Below are positions 17,416 to 29,300 of a stretch of 64,000 nucleotides of DNA, in pieces. A program made the position numbers and the translations under genes. Under the pieces are notes generated by a model, which saw nothing but the letters and a program-made list of their open reading frames with translations, was not told the origin of the DNA and made no database searches. The stretch is from contig NZ_VWXD01000014.1 of assembly GCF_011752625.1 (NCBI RefSeq), forward strand, positions 1-64,000, in the 5' to 3' direction. The stretch comes from Candidatus Pantoea formicae. GTDB lineage: Bacteria > Pseudomonadota > Gammaproteobacteria > Enterobacterales > Enterobacteriaceae. Position 1 is the first letter of the stretch; each line of letters starts with the position of its first letter.

Positions 17416-19499
<2,084 letters not shown>

Positions 19500-19566
19500 C
19501 AGCGTAATTGATTGCGTATCTGTGCTCAGGTTTGCACGATAAATCGCGCTAACGCATAGGTCACTC

Positions 19567-19590
19567 ATAAGCCGCCATTTGGCGGCTTAT
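19567..19590. terminator. Bidirectional terminator between envZ and pckA
   Basis: ATAAGCCGCC (19567-19576) and GGCGGCTTAT (19581-19590) form a perfect 10-bp stem with an ATTT loop between convergent envZ and pckA, 6 bases beyond the pckA stop. Confidence 0.8.
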
Positions 19591-19595
19591 TCACA

Positions 19596-21215
19596 TCACA
19601 ACTGCGGGCCAGCCTGAATCAGCGCTTTACCTGCATCGTTATCGGTATATTTCTCGAAGTTAGTGATAAAACGTTGTGCCAGGCCTCGTGCGGCCTCTTG
19701 CCATGCGGCTTCATCCGTCCAGCTTCGACGTGGATCGAGAATCACGTCATCCACCTGCGCCAGCGTGGTCGGTATCTGCAGATTGAACACCGGCAGTGTT
19801 TCTGTTTCTACATCATCCAACTCACCCGCCAAAATCGCATTAATTATCGCGCGCGTATCTTGCAGCGAAATACGTTTGCCGCTGCCATTCCAACCCGTGT
19901 TCACCAAATAGGCTTTTGCGTCTGCTGCTTCCATACGCTTCACCAACACGTCGGAATATTGCGTGGGATGCAGCGTCAGGAATGCAGCGCCAAAGCAGGC
20001 GGAGAAGGTGGGGGTTGGCTGCGTCACGCCACGTTCAGTACCGGCCAGTTTAGCGGTAAAACCTGACAGGAAGTGATACTGCGTCTGTTCTGGTGTTAAA
20101 CGGGAAACAGGTGGCAGGACGCCAAAAGCATCCGCCGTCAGGAATATGACGCGCTTAGCATGGCCCGCTTTAGAGATCGGTTGAACAATGTTGTCGATGT
20201 GCTCAATCGGATAGGAGACGCGGGTATTTTCGGTCTTGCTGGCATCAGCATAGTCTACGCTGCCATCTTCGCGGACCACGACGTTCTCCAGCAGCGCATC
20301 ACGGCGGATCGCGCGGTAAATCTCGGGCTCGGCTTTCTCAGACAGGTTGATGGTTTTGGCGTAGCAGCCACCTTCAAAGTTGAAGACACCATCATCGTCC
20401 CAGCCGTGTTCGTCGTCGCCAATCAACTGGCGGTCAGGATCGGTGGAAAGCGTGGTTTTACCCGTGCCCGACAGGCCGAAGAATACGGCGACATCACCAG
20501 CTTTGCCGACGTTAGCCGAGCAGTGCATGGAAGCGATACCTTTTAGCGGCAGCAGGTAGTTCATGATGGCGAACAAGCCTTTCTTCATCTCACCGCCGTA
20601 CCAGGTGCCGCCAATCAGCTGCATGCGTTCGGTCAGGTTAAAAGCGACAAAGTTCTCAGAGTGTAAACCCTGTGCTTGCCAGTCTGGATTGGTGCATTGC
20701 GCCGCGTTCATCACCACAAAATCCGGTGCGAATGAGGCCAGCTCCGCTTCGCTTGGACGGATAAACATGTTTTTGACGAAGTGTGCCTGCCATGCCACTT
20801 CCATGACAAAGCGGACGCTCAGGCGGGTGTCTGGATTCGCACCGCAGAAGGCATCAATCACAAACAGACGTTTGCCGGAGAGTTGTTCAGTACAGCGATC
20901 TTTTAGCGCCTGCCAGGTTTCCTGAGACAGCGGCTGGTTGTCGTTCTTGCCGTTGCCAACGTCATTCCACCACAGGGTGTCACGCGTGGTGTCGTCACGC
21001 ACAATGTACTTATCTTTTGGCGAGCGGCCCGTAAAGATGCCGGTATCCACGGCGATGGCACCGCTCTGCGTCAGAGTACCTCGCGCGTAACCCTCCAGTT
21101 CTGGGCGGGTTTCTTCCTGAAATAACGTCTCAAAGTCAGGGTTGTACACCACTTCGGTGGTACCGCTAATGCCCAAAGCGGCGAGGTCTTGCGATGTCAG
21201 GCCGTTAACGCGCAT
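19596..21215 (-). CDS. pckA: Phosphoenolpyruvate carboxykinase (ATP) PckA
   Basis: PckA converts oxaloacetate and ATP to phosphoenolpyruvate, the first step of gluconeogenesis, in the cytosol. The 539-residue product (540 in E. coli) carries the P-loop GLSGTGKT at 247-254, the metal/substrate residues Lys212, His231 and Asp268 in the GGTWYGGEMKKG, SMHCSAN and LIGDDEHGWDDDG segments, and the PEPCK signature around them. AAGGAG precedes the ATG at 21215. It lies downstream of hslO on the same strand, with a 269-base spacer that must hold its promoter; no confident site was found there by eye. Confidence 0.97.
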   Translation of the reverse strand: MRVNGLTSQDLAALGISGTTEVVYNPDFETLFQEETRPELEGYARGTLTQSGAIAVDTGIFTGRSPKDKYIVRDDTTRDTLWWNDVGNGKNDNQPLSQETWQALKDRCTEQLSGKRLFVIDAFCGANPDTRLSVRFVMEVAWQAHFVKNMFIRPSEAELASFAPDFVVMNAAQCTNPDWQAQGLHSENFVAFNLTERMQLIGGTWYGGEMKKGLFAIMNYLLPLKGIASMHCSANVGKAGDVAVFFGLSGTGKTTLSTDPDRQLIGDDEHGWDDDGVFNFEGGCYAKTINLSEKAEPEIYRAIRRDALLENVVVREDGSVDYADASKTENTRVSYPIEHIDNIVQPISKAGHAKRVIFLTADAFGVLPPVSRLTPEQTQYHFLSGFTAKLAGTERGVTQPTPTFSACFGAAFLTLHPTQYSDVLVKRMEAADAKAYLVNTGWNGSGKRISLQDTRAIINAILAGELDDVETETLPVFNLQIPTTLAQVDDVILDPRRSWTDEAAWQEAARGLAQRFITNFEKYTDNDAGKALIQAGPQL

Positions 21216-21455
21216 GTGGCTGCTCCTTAAATCGGTGCTTCATAGCATTTTATGAGGAATGCTGCGTCTTGCCGCGCTTAACTGGGCAAGGCAGATCGCG
21301 CGCAGTGTACACGTCTGAATTGGGCAGGAAAGTTCATGGAGTTAAAAATGCGAGCTGGAACGTGACAAGCAGAGGAATCTGCCAGTTAAGAAACTAAAGT
21401 CAGCGTAAATTCGTTAATCTTCGAAGGAAAGTGATGGGTTAACTCCTGACAGGAA

Positions 21456-21478
21456 TACGGGCGGCATAGCCGCCCGTA
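21456..21478 (-). terminator. Hairpin after hslO
   Basis: TACGGGCGGC (21456-21465) and GCCGCCCGTA (21469-21478) form a perfect 10-bp stem with a 3-nt loop, 6 bases beyond the hslO stop. No strong T-tract follows on the minus strand; it likely ends the yrfG-hslR-hslO transcript. Confidence 0.65.
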
Positions 21479-21484
21479 AGGGAA

Positions 21485-22357
21485 TTAATGCACTTGATCG
21501 CTGTTGCTGGTAGGAGCGCTACGAATGGCAGCAATATCCACTGCATCGTACACATAGTGAGAACCGCAGTAATCACAATGCATATCGATTTTACCGTCCT
21601 CTGCGAGGATTTCGTCCACTTCTTCTACTGGCAAGGTGTTCAGCACTTCACCACAACGCTCGCGTGAGCACGTGCACTTAAAGCTGACTGGGGTGGGATC
21701 AAATACCGTGGCCTCTTCCTGGTGATAGAGGCGCCACAGCACATCGGTTGCCGGTAATTCGATCAACTCTTCACTTTTCACGGTTTCGGTCAGTGTCGCC
21801 AGATGGTTGAAATCATCCTGGCTTGGCTCTTGTGCAGGCAGCACTTGCAGCAGAATACCGGCGGCGCCTTTGTCGCTGGTGCGAATAAACAGGCGCGTTG
21901 GCAGCTGTTCAGAACGCATAAAGTAATCTTCCAGGCAACCGGCCAGCGTATCTGCTTCCAGCCCGACGACACCCTGGTAACGCTCCCCTTTTTCTGGCGA
22001 GATAGTGATCACCAGATAACCGTTGCCGACCATCTCTTTCAGACTGCTGCCCGGTGCAATTTCGGCGTCCTCTTTCACGCGCGCTACGCCACGTAACTCC
22101 TGTTTGTTGTTGCCGTTAATCACCGCGAGCGTCAACGGGCCATCGCCCTGAAGCTGTACAGTGATATCGCCGTCAAATTTCAACGTAGCGGTCAACAGGC
22201 TGGTGGCAACCAACAACTCGCCCAGCAGGATTTTAACCGGCTCAGCGTAGTCGTGATTTTTGACAATCTCGCGCCAGGTTTCAGAGACGTTAACCAGCTC
22301 GCCACGTACGGCGACATTTTCAAACAGGTAACGGTGCAGTTGATCTTGAACAGACAT
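21485..22357 (-). CDS. hslO: Redox-regulated chaperone HslO (Hsp33)
   Basis: Hsp33 is a holdase chaperone activated by oxidation and unfolding stress. The 290-residue product shows the zinc-binding redox switch: Cys228 and Cys230 in CTCSRERC, and Cys261 and Cys264 in CDYC, all four needed cysteines present, with a further Cys at 235. The N-terminal substrate-binding domain contains GDITVQLQGDGPL and RGVARV. The start at 22357 (MSVQDQLHRYLFENVAVRGE) matches the family; an upstream in-frame extension does not. It follows hslR by 25 bases in the same operon. Confidence 0.96.
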   Translation of the reverse strand: MSVQDQLHRYLFENVAVRGELVNVSETWREIVKNHDYAEPVKILLGELLVATSLLTATLKFDGDITVQLQGDGPLTLAVINGNNKQELRGVARVKEDAEIAPGSSLKEMVGNGYLVITISPEKGERYQGVVGLEADTLAGCLEDYFMRSEQLPTRLFIRTSDKGAAGILLQVLPAQEPSQDDFNHLATLTETVKSEELIELPATDVLWRLYHQEEATVFDPTPVSFKCTCSRERCGEVLNTLPVEEVDEILAEDGKIDMHCDYCGSHYVYDAVDIAAIRSAPTSNSDQVH

Positions 22358-22382
22358 AGTGTTTCTCTCGTTAGGGCGACGG

Positions 22383-22784
22383 TTATTCATCGCCCGACAA
22401 TTTAAATTTCATCAGATCGCGGCGCTCTTTTTTATCCGGACGGCGATCGGGATGCGGCATCGTAAGGGCATTCATCTTGCGTGCCAGCGCGGTTTTCTCA
22501 CGCTTCTCAATACTGGCGGCAGTCTCTGCATACATTTCCTGCGCCTCACTGGCGGGACGACGTTGCTCACCAATGGCCGTGATAATCACTGTGCGCTCGT
22601 CGTTGCCTTGTCGCAGGGTCAGCTCGGCTTGCAGTTCCACGATTTTACTCGGTTTGCTGCGTTGGCCGTTGTAGTGCACTTTACCGCCTTCAATCATTTC
22701 GCGAGCCAGTGCGCGGGTTTTATAAAAACGCGCGGCCCACAGCCATTTGTCGAGGCGGACGCTTTCACTGATTTTCTCTTTCAT
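22383..22784 (-). CDS. hslR: Ribosome-associated heat-shock protein HslR (Hsp15)
   Basis: Hsp15 binds stalled 50S subunits carrying nascent peptidyl-tRNA and helps recycle them. The 133-residue product equals the E. coli length. It has an S4 RNA-binding motif at its N-terminal half (VRLDKWLWAARFYKTRALAREM region, residues about 9-30, and GGKVHYNGQRSKPSK) and a basic C-terminal helix ending in KKERRDLMKFKLSGDE. The ATG at 22784 follows GCAGGAG. It overlaps the end of yrfG by 20 bases and precedes hslO. Confidence 0.96.
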   Translation of the reverse strand: MKEKISESVRLDKWLWAARFYKTRALAREMIEGGKVHYNGQRSKPSKIVELQAELTLRQGNDERTVIITAIGEQRRPASEAQEMYAETAASIEKREKTALARKMNALTMPHPDRRPDKKERRDLMKFKLSGDE

Positions 22785-23460
22785 TGCGGCTCCTGCTTTG
22801 ACGCAGCGTCTCACACAACTGGCGATAGTCTCGCACCGCAGCATGACGCTGGAAAGATTGATCGGGCCGACCGGAATCCGGATTACTGACGCCTAAACAC
22901 CAGCGAATGCCCCAGCGTGCGGCTGCATCGAGGATCGGTTCGCTATCATCAATGAACAGCGTTCGTGCGCTATCGAATGCGGTGTGCTGCTGAACCGCCT
23001 GCCAGAGACGTGGATCCTCTTTCGGATACCCAAAGGTATGGGTGGAAAGTAATAAATCAAGGTGGGCAGCCAATCCCGTCTGCTCCAGCTTTACATCGAG
23101 ATTGTACGGATGTGCGTTGGTCAGCAAGATAGTGCGTTTGCCCGCAGCCCGCAGCGTCTGCAACAGAGGAAGCGTATCATCACGCATTGCCGCGCGGTGG
23201 CGCTTTTCCCACGTCATGACGCGAATATCCAGTGCCAGCTCTCGCGACCAGTAATCAAGACAATACCAGTTTAGCGTATGCGCCACGGCTTGATATTTTT
23301 GCTGTATCAACTGGTGCGCTTCAGCTAGGGTGATATCGCGCTCGCGACTCAGGGTCTCTGGAACGTGCTCCAGCCAGAAATGGCGATCGAAGGCGAGATC
23401 AAGCAGCGTGCCGTCCATATCCAGCAGCACGGTATCGATCTCAGACCAGTTAAGCGTCAT
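22765..23460 (-). CDS. yrfG: GMP/IMP nucleotidase YrfG (HAD superfamily)
   Basis: HAD hydrolase that dephosphorylates purine nucleotides (known for E. coli YrfG). The 231-residue product has the nucleophile motif DMDGT at residues 14-18, motif II with TNAH near 113, a conserved Lys in FGYPKED, and the acidic motif IDDSEPILDAA. An extension at the C-terminus (QSRSRNERENQ) overlaps the hslR start and is longer than in E. coli (222 residues). It is first in the yrfG-hslR-hslO unit and 57 bases downstream of igaA on the same strand. The ribosome-binding site is weak. Confidence 0.92.
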   Translation of the reverse strand: MTLNWSEIDTVLLDMDGTLLDLAFDRHFWLEHVPETLSRERDITLAEAHQLIQQKYQAVAHTLNWYCLDYWSRELALDIRVMTWEKRHRAAMRDDTLPLLQTLRAAGKRTILLTNAHPYNLDVKLEQTGLAAHLDLLLSTHTFGYPKEDPRLWQAVQQHTAFDSARTLFIDDSEPILDAAARWGIRWCLGVSNPDSGRPDQSFQRHAAVRDYRQLCETLRQSRSRNERENQ

Positions 23461-23517
23461 CGGTATAAACCCCCACCCTAAAAAACAGGGCGACAGGGTA
23501 GCACAGAAGGGAAAGGC

Positions 23518-25659
23518 TCAGAACAGGGAGCGCACGCTCTGCATAGTGCTCAGGTTATGGTTGAAGCACTTATCATAATATTGCTGAATCTCCACCATCC
23601 GCAGGCGATTACGATGAATCCGGCGCAGTGCCAGCAAGCCATTGGTGGCGCCGCAGAGAATCAGTACCAGCATCAGTAATGCCGTGCCCAGATAGCGCCA
23701 CTGTGCCATGGCATCCGGTTCATTATGCAGCGCAATGTGACGTGTACCGTTCGCATCCGTGGTGATGCTGGTGATGATGCCATTCGCAGCGAATGGAGTA
23801 TGCAGCAGCATGCCGGAGATGCGTTGCAACTCACGCCACTGGGAAGGGGCATCAAGATCGAATAGCGACACAGAAGGTTGCGGCTGTGTCACCATTTGGC
23901 GGCCTTCATCGCTGATGATCAGAAAACCCCCTGGCGGTGGGCTGTTTAAGGTTTCTGCCGCACGACGCGTTTCGCGCGAGAAGAAGGTTGATGTCGCCGT
24001 ATTGACCAGGTTCTCCAGCGCTTCCGCGCTCACCGGACGTAACAGAACATTCATGCCGTTAAGCTTGCCGGAGTCGGCTCTGTGGATCAGCGAATCCCAA
24101 TCCTTGGCATTGCCAAGATTCACCAGGGCATTTTTCAACCGCACGCAATCCTGTTGCTGGCTACATAAATCCTGCGTTTTCAGTACCAGATCCGAGAAAT
24201 CATCCAGCAGAATCATGCCTGACTTCTGAATCGCCGAGGCTAACTGCGGGTTGAGTTTAGGATCGGTATTGGTTTCCGGGTGCAGCTGACGTGTGGTGGT
24301 ATCCAGCAGCGCAGCGGCTTTGTCGATAATGTCCGACTGGGGCTGCGGCAGGGGAGGTGAGTTATTCCAGTAAATGGCTGAGCAGTCGAACGGCATATAG
24401 GTATAGCTTCGGTTGCTCTGATAATTACCGGGTACGGAACACATGCCGGTACCGCTGACTTTCAGGCTGTCACCAATATGCAACGGCAGTGCGCTGAGCT
24501 TATCAACACTGCTGACTTCAATGCTTTCCGTGCCTTTTACCCACGCAAGACTGAGCTTGATCGGCATCCCGAGTGGGATCCAGGTAAATAGCATCACCAA
24601 CACCAGCAGTGAGCCACATGCCAATACCAGATTTTTGCGCCAGCGCTGTACCGGGAAGTTACGTACCTCGTCATGCAAGGAGAGGAATCTGCCCTGACGC
24701 ACCACCTGCCGATTAAGGTAAATATCGACATCGGTCACTTGGCCTAAATCATGTGCCACGTAGGGCTGCCAATGCGCTGGATAGATTAAATCAATGATGC
24801 CGAGTGAGATATTGCTCTGTTCCTGGTTGGATTCACCAAACAGGCCCCAGCGTTTAGGCGCACCGCGCAGGCAGTGCACATCACGTAATCCTTTCTCGCC
24901 GGGAAAACGGTAAAGGAACCACAGGCTGGTGGCGATCACTAAACAAGCGGGCAGGGCAATCCACACCATCAAGCTACCAGGCAACACCAGGCTTAAGAAA
25001 AAGAGCAGGAAGGCAAAGCAGATGGCTACGGCTTCGCGTGTGCCATCTGTCCTTGAGAGCCGATACTCTTCAGGTGTCTCTTTGCGCACCTGTAATAGCT
25101 CGACATTTTCACTCTCTTCTTTACGGATGGAGGCGTTGGTTGACATCGACCGCACCAGTGGCGGCAGAGCAGGCTGCTCAATGGCATAATTGACCAGTGA
25201 GTGGCCGTTGAGTGAGATCACCAGCGGTAAGGTCTGGGTACGAATCAGCTCAACATAGTTCTCTTCAGCGATGTACTGTTCCCACAACGGGGGAAGGTGG
25301 ACTTCCACTTCATCGAGGTAATAGCGCCATTGGTGGGCATCATCGGTAGAGAGGCCATAACGGGTGATAGATCGTGTGACGGGATAAACATTGTTGCTTT
25401 GCGCTGTCAGTGTCAGCGCTTCAGGCTCACGTGACTTCTTTGCAGAGCGCGCATCACTGTGCTGTCGCTGTTTGGCCAGTGACGCAATGTATTTTTCAAC
25501 GGCGAGGCGTTCTTCATCGGTAAGTTTGCGGCAGGGGGGACTGATGAACGGCAGTGGTTTCGCCAACGGCGGACGATGCCGCATAGCGTACCAATAACCC
25601 ACTCCTGCTACTAATGAGCAGGTTAGCATGACAGCCAGAATGATGATAAAAGTGCTCAT
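23518..25659 (-). CDS. igaA: Intracellular growth attenuator IgaA (YrfF), Rcs brake
   Basis: IgaA is an inner-membrane protein that represses the Rcs phosphorelay and signals envelope stress through RcsF and RcsD. The 713-residue product (711 in E. coli) has a membrane segment at the N-terminus (about residues 3-26), a cytosolic region, two further segments (about 203-245), a second cytosolic part with the SLGIIDLIYPAHWQPYVAHDLGQ stretch, another segment near 340-362, a large periplasmic domain containing IQKSGMILLDDFSDLVLKTQDLC with paired cysteines, and a last segment near the C-terminus. It is divergent from nudE. Confidence 0.95.
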   Translation of the reverse strand: MSTFIIILAVMLTCSLVAGVGYWYAMRHRPPLAKPLPFISPPCRKLTDEERLAVEKYIASLAKQRQHSDARSAKKSREPEALTLTAQSNNVYPVTRSITRYGLSTDDAHQWRYYLDEVEVHLPPLWEQYIAEENYVELIRTQTLPLVISLNGHSLVNYAIEQPALPPLVRSMSTNASIRKEESENVELLQVRKETPEEYRLSRTDGTREAVAICFAFLLFFLSLVLPGSLMVWIALPACLVIATSLWFLYRFPGEKGLRDVHCLRGAPKRWGLFGESNQEQSNISLGIIDLIYPAHWQPYVAHDLGQVTDVDIYLNRQVVRQGRFLSLHDEVRNFPVQRWRKNLVLACGSLLVLVMLFTWIPLGMPIKLSLAWVKGTESIEVSSVDKLSALPLHIGDSLKVSGTGMCSVPGNYQSNRSYTYMPFDCSAIYWNNSPPLPQPQSDIIDKAAALLDTTTRQLHPETNTDPKLNPQLASAIQKSGMILLDDFSDLVLKTQDLCSQQQDCVRLKNALVNLGNAKDWDSLIHRADSGKLNGMNVLLRPVSAEALENLVNTATSTFFSRETRRAAETLNSPPPGGFLIISDEGRQMVTQPQPSVSLFDLDAPSQWRELQRISGMLLHTPFAANGIITSITTDANGTRHIALHNEPDAMAQWRYLGTALLMLVLILCGATNGLLALRRIHRNRLRMVEIQQYYDKCFNHNLSTMQSVRSLF

Positions 25660-26056
25660 GCTTTGCTCAATCCAGCCAAAAAACTGCCTTCACGTTTACG
25701 ATGTACTCCCGGTAAAACCATCAATACAAGTCAATTTTGGCGAGCAGAAGTCATTCTGACAAGAAAAAACTCAGATAAAATAACGCGCAAAATCATTGAA
25801 TTATAATTTGTTAGATTATTCCTCCACGGGAGGTTACCCGGGAGGCACTCAATTAAATATCGGTATTTTCTGAATTTACCAAAACACCGTTGACTTATTG
25901 TGAAGTTTTAAGTGTAGAGATAACAATAAGTTGTTAGCAGCGGTAAGCAAATATGTGTCACCATGCTTTCCTTCTGCTGCGTGTCGCACATTGCCTCATG
26001 CTTCGGTATGCTGGCGTCATCGCGTTTCACAAGGCTGTGCAAAGTTTGAGGCTGAT
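25660..26056. promoter_or_regulatory. Divergent igaA/nudE intergenic region
   Basis: This 397-base stretch holds no gene that I can support. It is AT-rich around 25790-25920. A possible nudE promoter is TTGACT (25890-25895), 17 bases, then TGTAGA (25913-25918), the latter a weak -10. A short CCTCC-ACGG-GAGG dyad lies near 25820. An open frame from 25931 runs into nudE but its first 42 codons do not resemble the family. Confidence 0.3.
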
Positions 26057-26623
26057 ATGAAAACTCCACTGATAAAACCTGACATCCTCAACGTGGAAGC
26101 GGTAGCCCGCTCCCGTCTGTTCACCATTGAAGCGGTTGATCTCGCTTTCAGTAACGGTGCACGCCGCGTTTATGAACGGATGAAGCCTTCCGACCGTGAA
26201 GCCGTCATGATTGTGCCGATTATCGGTGACGATGTGATTCTGATTCAGGAATATGCCGTTGGCCTGGAAAGTTACGAGCTCGGTTTCCCTAAAGGATTGA
26301 TCGACCCAGGCGAAAGTGCCTTTGAGGCAGCAGACCGAGAGTTGAAAGAGGAAGCGGGGTTTGGCGCAAGGCATCTGGAAGCGCTAGGCAAACTCACTAT
26401 GGCGCCGTCTTACTTCTCCAGCAAGATGAACATTGTGGTGGCAGAAGGCTTGTACGAGGAGAAGCTTGAAGGGGATGAGCCCGAGCCGCTGATTGTGCGT
26501 CGTTGGCCGCTGAATAACCTGCTGGCGTTGCTGGATGAACCGGATTTCCGCGAAGCACGCAATGTCAGTGCGCTGTTTTTGGTGCGCGAGTGGTTAGTGA
26601 AGCAGGGACGTTTAAGCTACTAA
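26057..26623 (+). CDS. nudE: ADP compounds hydrolase NudE (Nudix)
   Basis: NudE hydrolyses ADP-ribose, AP3A and NADH-type compounds in the cytosol. The 188-residue product (186 in E. coli) carries a complete Nudix box, G-x5-E-x7-R-E-x-x-E-E-x-G, from Gly in KGLIDPGESAF to the Gly of ELKEEAGFG, about residues 90-110. The adjacent GKLTMAPSYFSSKMNIVVAEGL and the C-terminal FREARNVSALFLVREWL match the family. The start at 26057 follows TTTGAGG. The gene is divergent from igaA and convergent with mrcA, with a strong shared terminator. Confidence 0.95.
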   Translation: MKTPLIKPDILNVEAVARSRLFTIEAVDLAFSNGARRVYERMKPSDREAVMIVPIIGDDVILIQEYAVGLESYELGFPKGLIDPGESAFEAADRELKEEAGFGARHLEALGKLTMAPSYFSSKMNIVVAEGLYEEKLEGDEPEPLIVRRWPLNNLLALLDEPDFREARNVSALFLVREWLVKQGRLSY

Positions 26624-26642
26624 TTTTTGCAGGATAATAAAA

Positions 26643-26666
26643 AACGCCGGCAAATCTGCCGGCGTT
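26643..26666. terminator. Bidirectional terminator between nudE and mrcA
   Basis: AACGCCGGCA (26643-26652) and TGCCGGCGTT (26657-26666) form a 10-bp stem with an AATC loop, flanked by A-tract on the left and T-tract on the right, so it fits both converging genes. Confidence 0.9.
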
Positions 26667-26671
26667 TTTGT

Positions 26672-29221
26672 TTAGAACAACTCGTGGCTTTGGCCATTGT
26701 CCATCAGGGTGGTGCCGACATCATGCACCGAGTACTCCGTAGGCTGTGTGCCATTGATGAAATACTCCTGGCGGGTGTTGCCACCGCCGTTCGCTAGCTT
26801 GCCGGTACCACGGTCAATGGTCACGGTGACCACACCATCTGGCGGGGTCAGTGGCTGAACAGGTACGCCATCCAGCGCGGATTTCATGTACTCATCCCAT
26901 GCAGGTTGCGCACTCTTCGCGCCACCTTCATAGCCGGAGATTTGATCCGGAATCACACCTGACATGGTCGAGCGGCCCAGTGCTCGTGAGTCATCGAAAC
27001 CAATCCACACAGAGGTGACGACACCCGGACCGTATCCTGAGAACCACGCATCTTTCGAGCTATTGGTCGTACCGGTTTTTCCGCCGATATCGTTACGTTT
27101 CAAATCACGGCCTGCACGCCAGCCCGTTCCCATCCAGCCCGGTTCACCGAAGACGTTAGAGTTCAGGGCACTTTTAATCAGGAACGACAGCGGTGTGTTG
27201 ATCACATGCGGTGCGTACTGCTGATCGCCAGCGGGCTGCGGTTGAGCGGGGACTTGCTCCAATTCTGGCTGTGGCACAGTCTGATTTTGCGATTGATCAG
27301 AGGTCGCGACGTTTTCCACGCTCTCTTCATTTAACGCCACAGACTTTTTCGTTTCACCGTAGATCACCGGCAGATTGCACTGCGGACAAGCAATCTTCGG
27401 TTTATCTTCGAATACCACACCACCCTGTTCGTTCTCAATCTTGGTGATGAAGTAGGGATCCACTAGGAACCCGCCGTTTGCCATCACCGCATAGCCACGC
27501 ACCACCTGCATGGGCGTAAACGAGGCAGCACCCAATGCCAGTGATTCGGTATGGATAATATTCTGCGCTGGGAAGCCGAAGCGCTGCAGATACTCTGCGG
27601 CATAATCCACGCCCATCGCGCGCATCGCACGCACCATCACCACGTTTTTCGACTCACCCAAACCCTGACGCAAACGGATTGGCCCCGCGTAGGTCGGAGG
27701 GGAGTTCTTCGGACGCCAGTCAGCACCGGCACCTGCATCCCAGCGTGAAATCGGTACATCGTTGAGGATAGAAGCCAGCGTCAAACCACGGTCCATGGCT
27801 GCGGTGTACAGGAAAGGTTTGATGTTCGAGCCGACCTGGCGCAGTGCCTGAGTCGCACGGTTAAACATACTCTGATTGAAGTCGAAACCTCCCACCAAAG
27901 CACGCACCGCACCATCTTCTGGATTCAGTGACACCAGGGCAGAGTTCACCAGCGGTACCTGACCTAACCACCAGTCATTGTCCACTTTGCGCACCCAAAT
28001 CTGTTGGCCCGCTTGCAGGACTTGCGTCACGCTGCGCGGCGTTGGGCCTTGCAGGGTGTCAGATTTATACGGCCTTGCCCAGCGCACACCCGCCAGGCTC
28101 AGCGATACGCTGCTCCCGTCTTTCATCATGGCGGTGGCTTCATCGGCACTGGCGCTGGTCACCACGGCAGCATTAAGCGGACCGTAGGTTGGCAAGTCTT
28201 TCAACGCATTCTGAATGCGGCTCTTGTCCCAGCTGGCTTCACCGACTTTCCACAGCACGTTGGTGGGTCCGCGGTAGCCATGGCGCATGTCATAAGCCAT
28301 AACGTTGTTACGAACCGCCTGCTGTGCCGCTTCTTGCAGACGACGCGTGACGGTGGTGTAGACTTTGTAGCCATCTTCATACGCGCCATCACCGTAGCGT
28401 TTGACCATCTCCTGACGCACCATTTCACTCAGATACGGGGCAGAGAAGGCAATTTCTGGGCCGTGATAGGCAGCCACCAACGGTGTGTTGCGAGCTTCAT
28501 CGTACTGTTGCTGCGTGATGTAGTTCTGGTCGAGCATACGCGCCAGCACCACATTACGACGCGCCAGGGCACGTGCATGGGAATAAAGCGGGTTGAACGT
28601 TGACGGTGCTTTAGGCAAACCGGCAATCATCGCCATCTCACTCAGCGAGAGCTGGTCAACAGGTTTACCAAAGTAGACCTGTGCCGCTGCACCCACGCCA
28701 TACGCGCGATAGCCGAGATAGATTTTGTTGAGATACAGCTCAAGAATTTCATCTTTAGTCAGAAGCTGTTCAATGCGAATGGCAAGGAAGGCTTCCTTAA
28801 TCTTACGCATGAGAGTGCGTTCAGGGCTGAGGAAGAAGTTACGCGCCAGCTGCTGAGTAATGGTACTCGCACCCTGCGAGGCATGGCCAGACACCAGAGC
28901 AATACTAGCGGCACGGAAGATCCCCACAGGATCAACACCATGGTGCTCGTAGAAACGGCTGTCTTCGGTCGCAATGAACGCTTTGATCAGCTCAGGCGGC
29001 ATCTGTTGCAGTGTGAGCGGCACGCGGCGTTTCTCACCATATTGGGCGATCAATTCGCCCTCAGCGCTGTAAACCTGCATCGGCGTTTGCAGACGCACGT
29101 CTTTCAATGTGTTCACATCAGGCAGCTGTGGCTCAATGTATTTGTACAAGCCATAGACCGTGCCGGTTCCCAGCAAGATGCAACACACTGCAAGAATCAA
29201 TAAATACTTTACGAACTTCAC
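26672..29221 (-). CDS. mrcA: Penicillin-binding protein 1a (MrcA)
   Basis: Bifunctional peptidoglycan synthase of the inner membrane: glycosyltransferase (GT51) plus transpeptidase. The 849-residue product has a short cytosolic tail and membrane anchor (residues about 5-27). GT51 motifs are ATEDSRFYEHHGVDPVGI (Glu near 86), GGSTITQQ-like GASTITQQLARNFFL, and RKIKEAFLAIRIE. The transpeptidase shows SxxK in GSNIKPFLYT near residue 470, SxN in the SKN of GLGESKNVVMVR, and KTGTT in GGKTGTTNSSKD. It stands divergent to hofM as in E. coli, so cell-wall synthesis and the hof operon share the intergenic region. Confidence 0.97.
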   Translation of the reverse strand: MKFVKYLLILAVCCILLGTGTVYGLYKYIEPQLPDVNTLKDVRLQTPMQVYSAEGELIAQYGEKRRVPLTLQQMPPELIKAFIATEDSRFYEHHGVDPVGIFRAASIALVSGHASQGASTITQQLARNFFLSPERTLMRKIKEAFLAIRIEQLLTKDEILELYLNKIYLGYRAYGVGAAAQVYFGKPVDQLSLSEMAMIAGLPKAPSTFNPLYSHARALARRNVVLARMLDQNYITQQQYDEARNTPLVAAYHGPEIAFSAPYLSEMVRQEMVKRYGDGAYEDGYKVYTTVTRRLQEAAQQAVRNNVMAYDMRHGYRGPTNVLWKVGEASWDKSRIQNALKDLPTYGPLNAAVVTSASADEATAMMKDGSSVSLSLAGVRWARPYKSDTLQGPTPRSVTQVLQAGQQIWVRKVDNDWWLGQVPLVNSALVSLNPEDGAVRALVGGFDFNQSMFNRATQALRQVGSNIKPFLYTAAMDRGLTLASILNDVPISRWDAGAGADWRPKNSPPTYAGPIRLRQGLGESKNVVMVRAMRAMGVDYAAEYLQRFGFPAQNIIHTESLALGAASFTPMQVVRGYAVMANGGFLVDPYFITKIENEQGGVVFEDKPKIACPQCNLPVIYGETKKSVALNEESVENVATSDQSQNQTVPQPELEQVPAQPQPAGDQQYAPHVINTPLSFLIKSALNSNVFGEPGWMGTGWRAGRDLKRNDIGGKTGTTNSSKDAWFSGYGPGVVTSVWIGFDDSRALGRSTMSGVIPDQISGYEGGAKSAQPAWDEYMKSALDGVPVQPLTPPDGVVTVTIDRGTGKLANGGGNTRQEYFINGTQPTEYSVHDVGTTLMDNGQSHELF

Positions 29222-29300
29222 CTGAGAATTCCCATCTGTTGTCGTTTGGGCAGTTTATAAACAATCGCGCGGTAGTATAAAGGCAAGCCTGACGCTTTGA